Made by a program: the position numbers and the translations under genes
The notes under the pieces: model-generated
Databases searched by the model: none
Seen by the model: the letters and a program-made list of their open reading frames with translations, nothing else
Told to the model about the DNA's origin: nothing
From: Podocnemis expansa
Lineage: Eukaryota > Chordata > Testudines > Podocnemididae
Direction: 5' to 3'
Assembly (NCBI GenBank): GCA_007922195.1
Contig: ML681963.1
Location: 132,687,764 to 132,751,763 of the forward strand
DNA: 64,000 nucleotides
Shown: positions 49,914 through 60,932 of the stretch, piece after piece
Numbering within the stretch: position 1 is the stretch's first letter
Layout of the letters: each line of letters opens with the position of its first letter

Positions 49914-50960
49914 TTACCAAGCTGTCCCCCATCTGGCGGAGGGTACTTTGAAGCCTGCCCCTTGAACTGACTGGAGTACTGCCAGACCCACCACTGAATC
50001 TGCCATAGACAGCTGATCAATTGCGTAATGCTTTACGAACGTGTCCGCTGACCCCCACGTGGCCACTTTACAAATTTCTGTTATAGGAACGTTGGTCAAG
50101 AAAGCCATAGAAGCTGCCATGGACCTTGTAGAATGAGTCCTAATGCCTTCTGGGGGTTGTAGTCCCTTTAACTCATATGCTGTATTTATACAACCCAATA
50201 TCCATTTGGAAAGTCTCTGTTTTGAGATAGGCTGCCCTTGGGACCTCTCTGCTATAGATGCAAAGAGCTTCGGAGTCTTTCAAAATGACTTAGTTCTCTG
50301 AAGGTAAAAAGCTACCGCCCGCCTTACATCGCGCGTGTGCCACAAAGCATGCTGTGGACTATCATGCGGCTTAGGAAAAAATGTTGGTAAGTGTATTGTC
50401 TGATTCATGTTAAAAGATGATACTATCTTTGGGAGGAACCTCAGACGTGGCCACATGGAGATTTTATCTCTATGAAAAACTGTGTACGGAGGACTCGCCA
50501 TTAACACTGCAAGCTCACCCACGCGCCTGGCCGATGTTATGGCCACTAGAAAGGCCACCTTCATTGACGTGTAACAGTGAACATTTTGCCATAGGTTCAA
50601 ACAGTCTTCCCATCAGTACCCTAAGAACCATGGAGAGATCCCATGGCAGGGCGGGTGGTCGACGCAGTGGGTAAAGTTCTGCAACCCTGTCATGAAGTGC
50701 TTAACCACCTGATGAGAGAAAACTGACACCCCATCTACCGGTTCATGGAATGTTGATATGGCAGCCAAATGAACCTTTATGGTGTTAACTGACAACTTTG
50801 CATTTTTCAGGTAAAGAAGATAGTTGAGCAGCTCAGGAATCGAAATCAAGACAGGATCTTTGCCGTTCTGACGACACCACACCGCGAACCTGCACCATTT
50901 CTGACGGTAAGTCCGTCTGGTAGCTGGTTTCCTACTGTTCAGAAGGACCTCCTTGACCTG
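49914..50960 (-). pseudogene. DIRS-E tyrosine recombinase
   Basis: N-terminal half in one frame (EVLLNSRKPATRRTYRQKW, NTIKVHLAAISTFHEPV), then shifted frames carrying TSARRVGELAVLM (50280-50600) and IRTHSTRSMAASMAF with ADTFVKHYAIDQ (49914-50198). All four catalytic residues (Arg, His, Arg, Tyr) are present, but the gene has at least two frameshifts. The upstream part is fused in frame to pol. Confidence 0.82.
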
Positions 50961-53164
50961 TTGTGAACACTGGAACTCTGTCATTGTACCATCCAGGTAC
51001 CAGGTCGTGAGGTGCAGCCTGCTGAGGGAAGTATGAAAGGTTTTCCCCCTTTCCTGTGGCAGGAGGTCCGAGACCTTCAGGAGTGTAATTGGAGTCCTTG
51101 TTGACATCCACAAAAGACTGGTGTACCAGGTCTGTCTGGGCCAAGCTGTTGCCAACATTATTACAGAGGCCCCGTCGTGTCGGATCTTCCACAGAGTCCT
51201 GGGAATCAACAGAACTGGGGGAAATGCATACAGTAGACCCCCTCTCCAGCTGACAAGGAAGGCATCCCCTCTGGACCCTTTCCCTATCCCTGCCTGGGAG
51301 CAAAACCCTTGACATTTGCTATTGGCCTGGGTCGCAAACAGATCTATCGAGGGTAGACCCCACATCTGAAACACCTGTTGAATGATGTCCGGACGTATCT
51401 CCCACTCGTGTGCCCTCTCAATAGTCCTGCTCAATGTATCTGCTACCTTATTGTCCCTGCCTGGCAAATAAATAGCAGAGATATCTATCCTGTTGTGTAT
51501 GCACAGATCCCATAGTTTCATTGCCTCTAGGCAAAGCGCTTTGGACCGTGCCCCCCCCCCAGCGGTTGATAAAATACATACAGGTCATATTGTCTTTGCA
51601 CACTTTCACCATTTTCCCCACGATCACGGGTAGGAAGCGTTTCCATGCATTGCGCACCACCCTCATTTCCAAGATGTTTATGTGCAGGTATTTCTCCTGT
51701 ACCAACCACCTGGCCTGAGCTGTCTCTGTCAGTAAATATGCCCCCCCACCCTGTCAGGGAGGCGTCTGTCATCATAAGTAAGTCTGTTTGCGGTGACAGA
51801 AAAGGGACGCCCTGCAACAGGTTGTCCTCATTTGTCCACCACTCCAACGAATCCTTGATAACACTTGGAGGGGACAGAGTGCGGTGTAAGTGTTGATGCC
51901 CTATCCTGAATGCACTTGCAAACCAGAGCTGAAAGGATTGCATACATAGTCTGGCGTGCCTCACCAGGGAAGTTGTGGCCGCCACGCGGCCAAGCAGCTG
52001 CATGCAGCTGCGTGCCGATACTGTGGGAGAAGATCTGACTGCTCAGACTAGGTCAACAATGTTCTCGTACTGCTCTCGGGGAGATAGGCACGTGCCATCG
52101 GTGTGTGTATTCGTGCCCCTATGAATGTTATCTCCTGCCAGGGACAAAGAGAGGACTTCTTGTAATTTATTGCCAGCCCCAATCACTGGAAGATCCTCTC
52201 AGTTGTCTGTACTGCTTGCAGGGTCTCAGAAAAAGATCCTGCCCTTATCAAAAAATCATCCGGGTACAGAAATATTGTCACTCCCAATGTTCTGAGATGC
52301 ACACAAACCGCCACCATGATTTTTGAGAACACCCTCAGTGCGGTACACAGACCAAAGGGCATTGCGGTGTACTGATAGTGTTTGCCCTTGGCCTAGAAAT
52401 CTGAGATATTTCCTGTGTGCCGGGTGAATCGACACGTGGAAATAGGCATCCTTCAGGTCGAGGGAAGCCAACCAATCCCCCTGTTCCAGTGCAGGAAGTA
52501 TACTCGGAATCGTCACCATCTTGAACCTCTTTGTCTCTATATGCTTGCTTAGCCTTCTGAGGTCTAGCGTAGGCCTCCACCCCCCTGACTTTCTCACCGC
52601 CAGAAAATAGTGCAAATAAAACCCCTTGTTCCTGTACCGAGGCGGAACCTCTTCTATCGCCCCCAGGCTGAGGAGATTGTCTATTTCCTGAGCCAACAGT
52701 TGTTCGTGAGATGGGTCCCTGAAAAGGGACGGGGTAGGGGTGTGGGAAGTGGGCCTGGATAGGAAGGGGATGGCATACCCCTTCAAGATGGTATTGAGAA
52801 CCCACCTGTCTGATGTAATAGCCTCCCACTGGTGGAAAAAGGGGAGGAGTCTGTCGAGGAAAGTTTGTGGTATGCTGGTGACGAGAGTATCCACTGGGAC
52901 GGGGTGGTCGGGCAAACCCTCGACCAAACCCTCAAAACTGTTGTCTGGTATCCGATGGTTGGGGGTTATTTGCAGGCTGACTGCCCTGTCTTTGGCGCTG
53001 TTGGTGCCAAGATCGTGGTCTAGAGTTTTCCAGTCTCTGTCCCTGGTTGAACTGGAGGTATCTGTTCCTGTAGGGTTGAAACCTTTGGCCTCTCCTATTG
53101 GGAATCGTTGGATATATTCCCAGGGTGTGCAGCATCGCCCTGGATCTTTGAGGGTATGCATCAC
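50613..53164 (-). pseudogene. DIRS-E pol, fused at its end to the recombinase
   Basis: Reverse transcriptase starts in the +1 frame over the gag terminator (52932) with EGLVEGLPDHPV, then FFHQWEAITSDRWVLNTIL, GGWRPTLDLRRLSKHIE and GDWLASLDLKDAYFHVSIHP. The box reads YPDD after a frame change near 52260. RNase H shows TDASLTGWGG (about 51750) and the end of RNase H plus the Dam-like region is open at 51521-50613 with DLFATQANSKC and YAFPPVLLIP. The 51521-50613 frame then runs on without a stop into recombinase, which in copies C and F lies in a different frame. Confidence 0.82.
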
Positions 53165-55040
53165 CTCATTCGTTTTCTCTCCGAACAGCCTCTCTCAGTC
53201 GAAGGGGAGATCCTCTATTTTTGCCTGCATTTGCCTCGGCAACACAGCCGCGTGTAGCCAGGACGCTTGCCTCATCATGACGGCTGTCCTAATGGCCTGA
53301 GCTGCCACATCTGCTGCATCCAGGGAGTCCTGCAGTGCTGTTCTTGCAGTAAGTTGACCTTCCCTTATTAATGCTTTGACTTGATCTTTTCTGTTCTCAG
53401 GTAGGCAGGTAAGTAACTCCAACAGCTGTGAATATATGTCATGGTCGTAGTTAGCTAGCACTGCCGTGTAGTTTGCAACCCTCAAAAGTTGTGGAAGTGC
53501 ATACCTTTCTCCCCAGGAGGTCTAACTTCTTCCCCTCCTTGTCAGCTGGGGTCATCTTGTAATGGTCCTGCTTCACTATTTGGTTCACCGCCTCTATGAC
53601 CAGTGAGTTGGGCTGAGGGTGCATAAACAAAAACTCATTGCCCTTTGGCATTATAAAGTACTTCTTGTCCGTCTTTTTGTAGGTTGGAGTGGCAGTAGCG
53701 GGTGCTTGCCATATTTGATTCACTGGCTCCATGAACCCATCGTCCATCGGGAGTGCCACCTTTGTCTAGGTCGATGAGTGTAAGATCTTGTACAACTTAT
53801 GCTGTTTCATGCTCTCATGCTGTGTAGAAATGTCCAGAGTGTCTGCCACTCTTTTAAACAACTCCTGGAACTGCTTTCCCTCTTCGGATTTTGAGTGAGG
53901 GCCAGGCTCGTCTCCCGATTCATCCTGCTCCAGCAAGTGGCGTGCTTTTTGTGGGGCTGACGGCAGCTGTTGCTGTGCTGGGAGCAATGAAGGCAGGCAT
54001 TGGTTGCCCACTTCGCTCTGTACTAGCATTGGCAGGGCTTGTGGCAGTCCAAACTGAGGCCAGCTTCCCCAGCCTAACCATGGACCTGCACATGGCCAAG
54101 TCATGCCCCAAGGAGGCAGCGGCGGAGTGCCCACAGCAGTTGTCTGTGCCAGAGTGTTAGGATAACCTTTGTCACCAGGTGGCATTGGACTTGTAGCTCT
54201 AGACCTCGATGAAGCATATCTCCCACTGGAAAAACTCAAAGAGGGGATGTCCTCATCTGAAGAGTGAAAACTAAATAGTGGGGAGACCGGGGAGGATGAA
54301 GACCGATCACCCTCTGCTACTGCTAAATGATGTCGCTTCTGTTTTCTTTTGCCATGCTGCAAGGGCAATTATTCCCCTGCCCCCAACTGACGCTGCTCCA
54401 GCAGCAGTGGGGCCATGTCCAGTGCGGGAGCCAGCTGCAGCGCCATGCCGAACACCGTGCCACTCGGTGCCATGTCCAAAACGGTGTCCGCCACCTGGGA
54501 TGGTGCTGTGAGATTGACGGGTGGGTCTGGCTGCAAGAACGGCACCGCCCATGGGGTTTGCGGCACCGTATTCGCCGGTAACGGTGCCGCTTCCATAGCT
54601 GCCGCTGGGGTCAGCAGTTGCCTATTCCCTGCGGTCAGCTTGTCATGCCCCCGCTCTTTCCTGGCGCTGCGTGGACAGTCTTTTTTCCCCCTGGAGCTGC
54701 CAGAGGTGATCCTGTTGTGCCGAGCACCCTCTGTGAGTGGCTCATCCCTAGCCTCCTTTGAGGGTGTGGGGGAGGAAGCGGCCGACAGCCACTTGTGTGT
54801 TTGCGGAGATTGCGGCTGCCGACCGGGGTCAAACGTGGGCTTCAAAGAGCCCTCCATCAGAAACAACTTCAGTTTCATTTGTCTCTCCCTGCGGGTCCGT
54901 GTGGTCAGTTTTTTACAATGGGGGCACTGCTGTGTTAAGTGACCCTCGCCCAGGCACCTTATGCACTGGGCATGTCTGTCTGATGCTGGCATAGCATCCC
55001 TGCAGGAAGTACGACGCTTAAACCCCTGTGGGGTAGGCAT
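52932..55040 (-). pseudogene. DIRS-E gag
   Basis: Starts at 55040 with MPTPQGFKRRTSCRDAMPAS and the cysteine cluster IRCLGEGHLTQQCPHCKKL, then a Pro/Ala-rich middle. In-frame stops occur at 54369 and about 53763. The core shows MDDGFMEPVNQIWQAPATAT, NYDHDIYSQLLELLTCLPEN and TARTALQDSLDAADVAAQ. Small shifts near 53490 and 53100 cancel, and the frame ends SDTRQQF at TGA 52932-52934 (CAG-TTT-TGA). Confidence 0.8.
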
Positions 55041-55371
55041 GTTCTGTTTGTTATCTATGTTTTTACATATATTTTTCTTTTCTCTGCTTTTTCTTTCAGT
55101 CCAATGAAATTGACCAGAGGAGTGATGGCTGTTAAAACAGCCGTTGGTTGCTAAGGCTGAAGTGAGCGTTGTCTCCCTCCAAACGCCGAAGTGGTAAGAA
55201 GGGAACTGAGGGAAGGGAGGGGGGTGACTGTGCGCGTCACTGAAGGTGCGAGGTAGTGAGCCCTGCTGGCGAGCACAGGTTGCCCCCGTGGAGGCTGCTA
55301 AGAATTCTCCGATCTGAAGGCGCGAGGCTCGCCACGCACCTAGAGTGGAGCAGACAGGGACACTACTCAAA

Positions 55372-55500
55372 GAAATATTTCTTGTTGATTTTTTTGGATG
55401 TTACTTGTACTGTGGCTGGCATTTTCCAGATGGTATTGGCTGGAACCATAATCCCCTCATCCATAGGCACCGCCGTTCTAGAAATAGTGGGACATTGAAA
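55372..55500 (-). pseudogene. DIRS-BD gag segment between DIRS-E and DIRS-F
   Basis: A short remnant reading MDEGIMVPANTIWKMPAT and KKINKKYF, which aligns with the MDAGIMEPADAIWQTPA...KKIDKKYF part of DIRS-C gag. It continues the gag piece that ends at 49540, showing that E and F both landed in the same host copy. Confidence 0.8.
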
Positions 55501-55869
55501 GAGTTGGTTGCTCACCTGTGTAACTCTGTTCTTCGAGATGTGCGTCCCGTGATGCTCCACTGAAGGTGTTGCAGCATCCGGGCACCACTCGACGGTCATT
55601 TTGAAAGTAGATATACAGCAGGCTGCGCTCGTGCCGAACGAGCATGCAGTGCTGCCTGAGCGGCTCAGCACGAGCGCGCCCGCTGTCCCTCAGTTCCTCT
55701 TTCCCAGCAGGTTAGCATCTGTAATAGACAGGACAAGAGGGGAGGAAGGGAGGGTGGTGGAGCATCACAGGACACACATCTCGAAGAACAGAGTTACACA
55801 GGTGAGCAACCAACTCTTCTTCTTCGAGTGATGTCCCATGCTGCTCCACTGAAGGTGATTACGTAGCAG

Positions 55870-57078
55870 TTACACAGGAAGGTGGCGGGATGTCCTGCCT
55901 GAAGACAAGATCTTACGACCCATTAACGTATCTCTAGTTGCCGCTAAGTCCAGAGCATAGTGAGATATGAACGTGTGTGGATTAGACCACGTCGCTGCTC
56001 TACAGATGTCTTGAACATGGACATTGTGTAAGAAGGCCGTAGTTGCTGCCATGGCCCTAGTGGAGTGAGCGCGAATGCCTGGCAGAGGCTGCGTATTCGT
56101 GATCACGTAGGACATATGAATAAAGTCCCTAATCCATTTAGAAAGTCGTCGATTGGAAATGGGTTTTCCTTTTTGTCGTTCCACAAATGATACAAATAGT
56201 TTGTTGGATTTCTGAAAAGAAGCTGTTCGATCAATATAAAAGGCAAGCGCCCTCCTGACGTCGAGGGTATGTAATGAGGCTTGCAGCGGTGAGGTATGCG
56301 GTTTCGGGCAAAATGTAGGAAGGTGGATAGGTTGATTAACATGAAATGTTGAGACTACCTTAGGCAAAAAACATGGGTCCAGGTGTAGTGATACCTTGTC
56401 TTTATGAAAGACAGTATAGGGAGGGTCGCAGCGTAAGGCGTTCAGTTCACCCACTCTCCTTGCAGATGTGATGGCGACCAGGAAGGAGACCTTCATGGAG
56501 AGATAGTACAGAGAACAGGTCGCCAGCGGCTCAAATGGTGATTTCATGAGCGCTGTAAGAACAAGAGTGAGGTTCCATGGGGTTGCTGGAGGACGAATAG
56601 GCGGAAAAGTGTTCTTCAAGCCTGTTAGGAACCTTTTAACTATGGGATGTGCAAAAAGCGAGTAGTTGCTCGTAGGGTGGAGTGCTGATATGGCAGAGAG
56701 GTGAACTCTTAAGCAACTATTAGAAAGAGACGAATGTTTTAAGTGGAGGAGATAGTCCTGTATCTGAGGTATAGTAGTTTCATCAGGACGTAGGTTATTA
56801 GCTATACACCATGTGGTAAAGCGGCGCCATTTGTAAGAATATGAAGTTCTAGTGGATGATCTTCTGCTATTGAGTAGGATGTCCTTGACTTGATGGCAGC
56901 AGGATTCCTCAGCTACCCGGAACCAATTAAATACCATGCCGTGAGGTGTAGCCTGGAGATGTCCGGGTGATGCGCTGGAGTATTGGACTGGTATAAGAGA
57001 TCCTTTATTAGTGAAAGACGTATGGGTCTGCGTACCGATAGATCGAGTAAGTGAGGGAACCAAAACTGGTGGGGCCAT
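55870..57078 (-). CDS. DIRS-F tyrosine recombinase (intact)
   Basis: A 402-codon frame from ATG 57078. It recombines the circular DNA copy with the target. Core N-terminal domain: DILLNSRRSSTRTSYSYKW and SCLRVHLSAISALHPTSNYS. Catalytic residues: Arg in TSARRVGEL (about residue 215), His and Arg in RAHSTRAMA (about residue 345), Tyr in FISHYALD (about residue 379). The first 55 codons overlap the end of pol in a different frame, so the true start could be downstream or expression could depend on a frameshift. No lesion seen. Confidence 0.9.
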   Translation of the reverse strand: MAPPVLVPSLTRSIGTQTHTSFTNKGSLIPVQYSSASPGHLQATPHGMVFNWFRVAEESCCHQVKDILLNSRRSSTRTSYSYKWRRFTTWCIANNLRPDETTIPQIQDYLLHLKHSSLSNSCLRVHLSAISALHPTSNYSLFAHPIVKRFLTGLKNTFPPIRPPATPWNLTLVLTALMKSPFEPLATCSLYYLSMKVSFLVAITSARRVGELNALRCDPPYTVFHKDKVSLHLDPCFLPKVVSTFHVNQPIHLPTFCPKPHTSPLQASLHTLDVRRALAFYIDRTASFQKSNKLFVSFVERQKGKPISNRRLSKWIRDFIHMSYVITNTQPLPGIRAHSTRAMAATTAFLHNVHVQDICRAATWSNPHTFISHYALDLAATRDTLMGRKILSSGRTSRHLPV

Positions 57079-58853
57079 GCCGGAGCGATTAATATCACTG
57101 ATGCACAGTCGTGTTTGATTTTTTGAATGACCCTGGGTATTAGAGGGATCGGTGGAAAAGCATACAGAAGATGGCTCGCCCAGCTGATCAGGAATGCATC
57201 ACCCAATGTTCGAGGTTCATTCTGTGCCCTGGAGCAAAATTTTGGGCACTTCGTAGTTGCTGCTGTTGCAAACAGATCGATTACTGGATGTCCCCATCTG
57301 CGAAAAATGGCCCGTAGGACGGAGTTGTTGAGCTGCCATTCGTGAGTTACTGGAAACAGCCTGCTGAGGGCGTCTGCAGTGATGTTTCGCACACCTGGTA
57401 GGTATACCGCAGAGATATGAACCTGGTTGTGAATGCACCACCTCCAGAGTTTGACTGCCTCTGCGCAAAGAGAAGGGGACCTAGCCCCACCTTGGCAGTT
57501 TACATAGTATACACATGCCATATTGTCGGACATGACGGTGACGGCTTTCCCAGAAATGGCAGGGAGAAATTGAATGCAGGCATGTCTGATGGCTCTGAGT
57601 TCTAATACGTTTATGTGTAGGGATGCCTTTAGCGGAGACCATCTGCCTTGTGTTGCTAGGTTGGCCATGTGAGCACCCCAGCCTTTCAAGGAAGCATCTG
57701 TTGTTCTGGTATGTTCTGGCTGAGGTTGTAGAAATGGTACACCGATCGAGAGGTTTCGTGGATCTCGCCACCATAGGAGCGATGCCTTGACTGAGTTGGG
57801 GACTGTCACAGTCTTCTGAAGTGGGTGGAATTGTGGCCTGTAGACCGTGGCGAACCAAGCCTGTAGATGGTACATGTTTAGGCGTGCGTTGGGAACAACG
57901 GCTGTGCACGCTGCCATATGGCCTAACAGTTTCAACAGCATTCGTGCAGTGACTAATGGAGCAGTAAGAACGAGATCGATCAGTTCGCGGATCATTAATT
58001 GGCGCATCTGAGGTAAGTATGCTCGGGAAGTCTTTGAATCTAACACGGCGCCTATGAATTCTATGATTTGAGTTGGAGTCATGACTGACTTTTCTACATT
58101 TATTTTCAGGCCGAGTTGATGAAAGAGAGTTGTTGTAGTCTGCAAAGCCCGAAGGCAGCTGTCGTGCGATGAGGCCACGATCAAACAATTGTCGAGGTAC
58201 GGATAAATCTTGATACCGCGAGTGTGGAGGTAAGATATGGCCACTGTTAGGACTTTGGAGAAGGTGCGAGGCGCGGTAGACAGGCCGAAGGGTAGAACCT
58301 TGTATTGGAAGAGTTGGCCGTTGGCAATGAATCTCAGAAAGCGCCTATGGGAGGGATGAATAGTGATATGAAAATAAGCATCTTTAAGGTTGAGGGCTGA
58401 AAACCAATCACCTTCGTGCAATAAGGGGATGATATTATTAAGGGTAACCATTTTAAATTTTTCACGTTTAACAAATCTGTTCAGGGGTCTTAGGTCAAGT
58501 ATTGGTCTCCACCCGCCTGACTTTTTACGTACAACAAAATAACGTGAATAAAACCCCGAGAAATGAAAAGGTAGGAGTATCGGCTCAATAGCTCCCAGTT
58601 GTAGGAGATGTTCAATTTCCTGCTGAAGAGCTTGTATGTGATAGGTGTCCCTGAAGAGGGACGGGGAAGGGGAATGGGAAGGGGGCGGGGAGACGAATGG
58701 GATAGAGTAACCAAATTGTATTATTTCGAGGACCCATTGATCAGTAGTAATACTCGACCAGGCCGGATAATAGTGGGCTAATCGAAACTCAAAAGATGAT
58801 AGTGAATGGATATTGCTGGAAGGTGGGAAATGATCAGACCCTCGACCAACGCA
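56913..58853 (-). CDS. DIRS-F pol: reverse transcriptase, RNase H, Dam-like region (open)
   Basis: Open from just after the gag TGA (58854) to TAG at 56913, with 512 codons from the internal ATG 58451. Domains: SSITTDQWVLEIIQFGYSIP, GDWFSALNLKDAYFHITIHP (motif A Asp), FQYKVLPFGLSTAPRTFSKV, the box IYPYLDNCLIVA, RNase H with TTDASLKGWGAHM, HINVLELRAIRHAC and SDNMACVYYVNCQGG, and the downstream region VIDLFATAATTKC, LYAFPPIPLIPRVI. The polymerase box is YLDN, not YLDD. In this copy the pol frame equals the gag frame, unlike C and E, because of an indel between the conserved VEG word and the polymerase. Confidence 0.88.
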   Translation of the reverse strand, partial: CVGRGSDHFPPSSNIHSLSSFEFRLAHYYPAWSSITTDQWVLEIIQFGYSIPFVSPPPSHSPSPSLFRDTYHIQALQQEIEHLLQLGAIEPILLPFHFSGFYSRYFVVRKKSGGWRPILDLRPLNRFVKREKFKMVTLNNIIPLLHEGDWFSALNLKDAYFHITIHPSHRRFLRFIANGQLFQYKVLPFGLSTAPRTFSKVLTVAISYLHTRGIKIYPYLDNCLIVASSHDSCLRALQTTTTLFHQLGLKINVEKSVMTPTQIIEFIGAVLDSKTSRAYLPQMRQLMIRELIDLVLTAPLVTARMLLKLLGHMAACTAVVPNARLNMYHLQAWFATVYRPQFHPLQKTVTVPNSVKASLLWWRDPRNLSIGVPFLQPQPEHTRTTDASLKGWGAHMANLATQGRWSPLKASLHINVLELRAIRHACIQFLPAISGKAVTVMSDNMACVYYVNCQGGARSPSLCAEAVKLWRWCIHNQVHISAVYLPGVRNITADALSRLFPVTHEWQLNNSVLRAIFRRWGHPVIDLFATAATTKCPKFCSRAQNEPRTLGDAFLISWASHLLYAFPPIPLIPRVIQKIKHDCASVILIAPAWPHQFWFPHLLDLSVRRPIRLSLIKDLLYQSNTPAHHPDISRLHLTAWYLIGSG

Positions 58854-60932
58854 TCAGAAATGAGGTTTGGTTTGAGGAGGTTGAGATGTCGAATTAGAGG
58901 AGGTGTGTTGAGGCCTCTGTTTACGCCAATAAAACCTGGTTTTAGGCGTGCATTGGTGATCCAGTGGCTTAAGATCAGATAGGGATGAATATTGGGTTTG
59001 ATATCGTCGCTGAAAAGGTTGCGAGCGGATGTTAGCTCGTCTAGTATATGGAGGAAAAATACCAAGGGTACATAAGGTTGCCCTGGAGTCTTTCATTGAA
59101 TGTAATACCTCGTCCGTTTTGGAGGAAAATAATTGAGTCTTCTCAAAAGGTAAGTCTTCAATTTTATTGTGCAGCTCCCTGGGCAAAGCAGCTGTGTGAA
59201 GCCAGGACGCACGGCGAAGGACCACTGCTGCAGCTGTCAAGCATGCTGTCGTATCAGCAGCGTCTAGAGACATCTGAAGCAAGGTGCGTGCTGTTAGGTG
59301 GCCCTCCCCGATTAGGGTCTTAAATTGCTCTTTTGTAGAGTCCGGTAAGTCTGCAGTAAGATTAGATAATTTGTCAAAAATGCTATAATTATAATTCGAC
59401 AGAAGTGCTGCATAATTAGTTAATCTAATAAGCAAGGTAGATTAGTATACTCACTTCCCTAAAGCATCTACCTGCTTCCAGCCTTAATCAGAGGGGGTGG
59501 TTTTAAATGCAGGCTGTTTGCTTCGCTGGTTAGCAGCATCTATTACCAATGAGTTAGGCGCAGGGTGAGAAAAGAGAAACTCCATGTCAGTAGGGGGAAT
59601 GTAATATTTTCTGTCATATCTTTTGTTGGTTGGGGAAATTGTGGCTGGGGTTTGCCATATTAGATTAGCTGGCTCCATAATTGCCTCATTCATGGGGATT
59701 GCTATCTTGGCAGGAGTTGATGGATGCAGTATTTTAAGTAATTTATGTTGAGATTCAGCAACCTCTTGGAGGGGGATATCAAGGTACTGTGCAACTCTTT
59801 TGAACAGTTCGTTAAATTGTTTCAAGTCGTCCGGAGGGTTAATAGGGCGTTGAGTAAATATTTCCTCCTGTAATTGAGAAGTTGCTGGGGAGTGATGAAT
59901 GAAGTCATTAGATTTAATTGTTTCAATTGAGTGACCCCGAGGCGAGTTGGTAAAGCTATTAACACTCCCAGCAGAGGATGTTTGTTTGCCCTCGTGGGAG
60001 ATTTTGTTTGACAGCCTGGCCTGAGGAGACAATGGCCATGTGTCATGGTGAGAGTGAGAGTGACGGTGGCTGGAGGAGCACCGTGAATAATGACGGTGCT
60101 TGTGCCTGTCAGAAGCGTAGCTGTGTGAGAGAGTGAGTGAACTGCAGCAACTGTGATGAGGAGAAGAGTAATTTGAATGACAGCGGCTGGAGCGTCTTGA
60201 CAACAAAGATAAGCTCGGTGATAGGGAGGATCGATAGCTACGGCAGGGGCTGGGAGAGGTGTAATGGGTCTTACGAGACCGTTTGCGAGGAGGTGAACCC
60301 CGTGCCTGAGGCAAGTTCACTGTTTGCAGTGCCGGTAGGGCTGGGTTTGAAACAGAGAAGCTGTGCTCCTTCCCCGGAGCAGCCGGTGCTGATGGTGCGG
60401 GCATGCCCTGGCTGTGAAGCTGCGGTGCGGGGTTCTCCGGCACCGGCGGTGCCGATGACTTATCAGTATTAGGAGGCACCGAGCCAGTTTGTTTGGCAGC
60501 CCGCGGTTCCGAGCCAGCACTGGGTAGGCTGTGCTTGGTCGGCAATTTATCCCGGCTCTGCTTAGAGACACGGGAGGATAAAGACCTCGAATCACCCGAG
60601 GATCCTGCAGCCTCTGGGGTGTTCGGGTTAGAAGGTTTTTTTTTATGAGGTGAGCGCCCTGTATTAAGCATAGAGGACTCATTCTTTTGAGAGGAGTCAG
60701 CCAGGTTCGGCTCCGTGGTTGGCGCTGGGGGGCAGAGCGATTTCTCCATGAGGAGGATTTTTAGGCGAAGCTCTCTGTCCTTCTTGGCCCTGGAGCTGAG
60801 GTTCGCACAGTGGTGGCACTTCTGGGGGACATGTTCCTCCCCCAAGCATTTAATGCAGAGTGAATGGCCATCCAATGTTGGTATGGCCTCATGACACCCC
60901 GAGCATTTTTTAAAGCCGGGTGATACCAGCAT
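58854..60932 (-). pseudogene. DIRS-F gag with three clustered in-frame stops and an SR-rich segment
   Basis: Starts at 60932 with MLVSPGFKKCSGCHEAIPT and the cysteine cluster (LCIKCLGEEHVPQKCHHC). A Ser/Pro-rich region leads to an Arg/Ser-rich and His-rich segment (about 60030-60290; RKRSRKTHYTSPSPCRSYRS) not seen in the other copies. The core carries MNEAIMEPANLIWQTPATI and EFLFSHPAPNSLVIDAANQR. The frame stops at 59484-59486, 59451-59453 and 59442-59444, then is open again to TGA 58854-58856 (SIFDKLSNLTADLPDSTKEQ and TARTLLQMSLDAADTTACL). No frame change accompanies the stops. Confidence 0.85.

Larger units (their letters stand above)
49541..55371 (-). mobile_element. DIRS-type retrotransposon, copy E (full length)
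   Basis: A DIRS element of about 5.8 kb inserted in DIRS-BD gag. Left end GTGAGGGTTACTCACCC; right end CAGGGACACTACTCAAA. Outer inverted repeats span about 49600-49750 and 55190-55340, and the internal complementary region is at about 49800-49915. Flanks ACACAAA and GAAATATTTC rejoin into gag sequence like that of DIRS-C with no duplication. Confidence 0.9.

Noticed and set aside
55870..57078. Phage-type integrase indicating bacterial or viral DNA
   Set aside because: The Arg-His-Arg-Tyr recombinase sits in a DIRS layout with gag, reverse transcriptase and RNase H; tyrosine recombinases are normal in DIRS.
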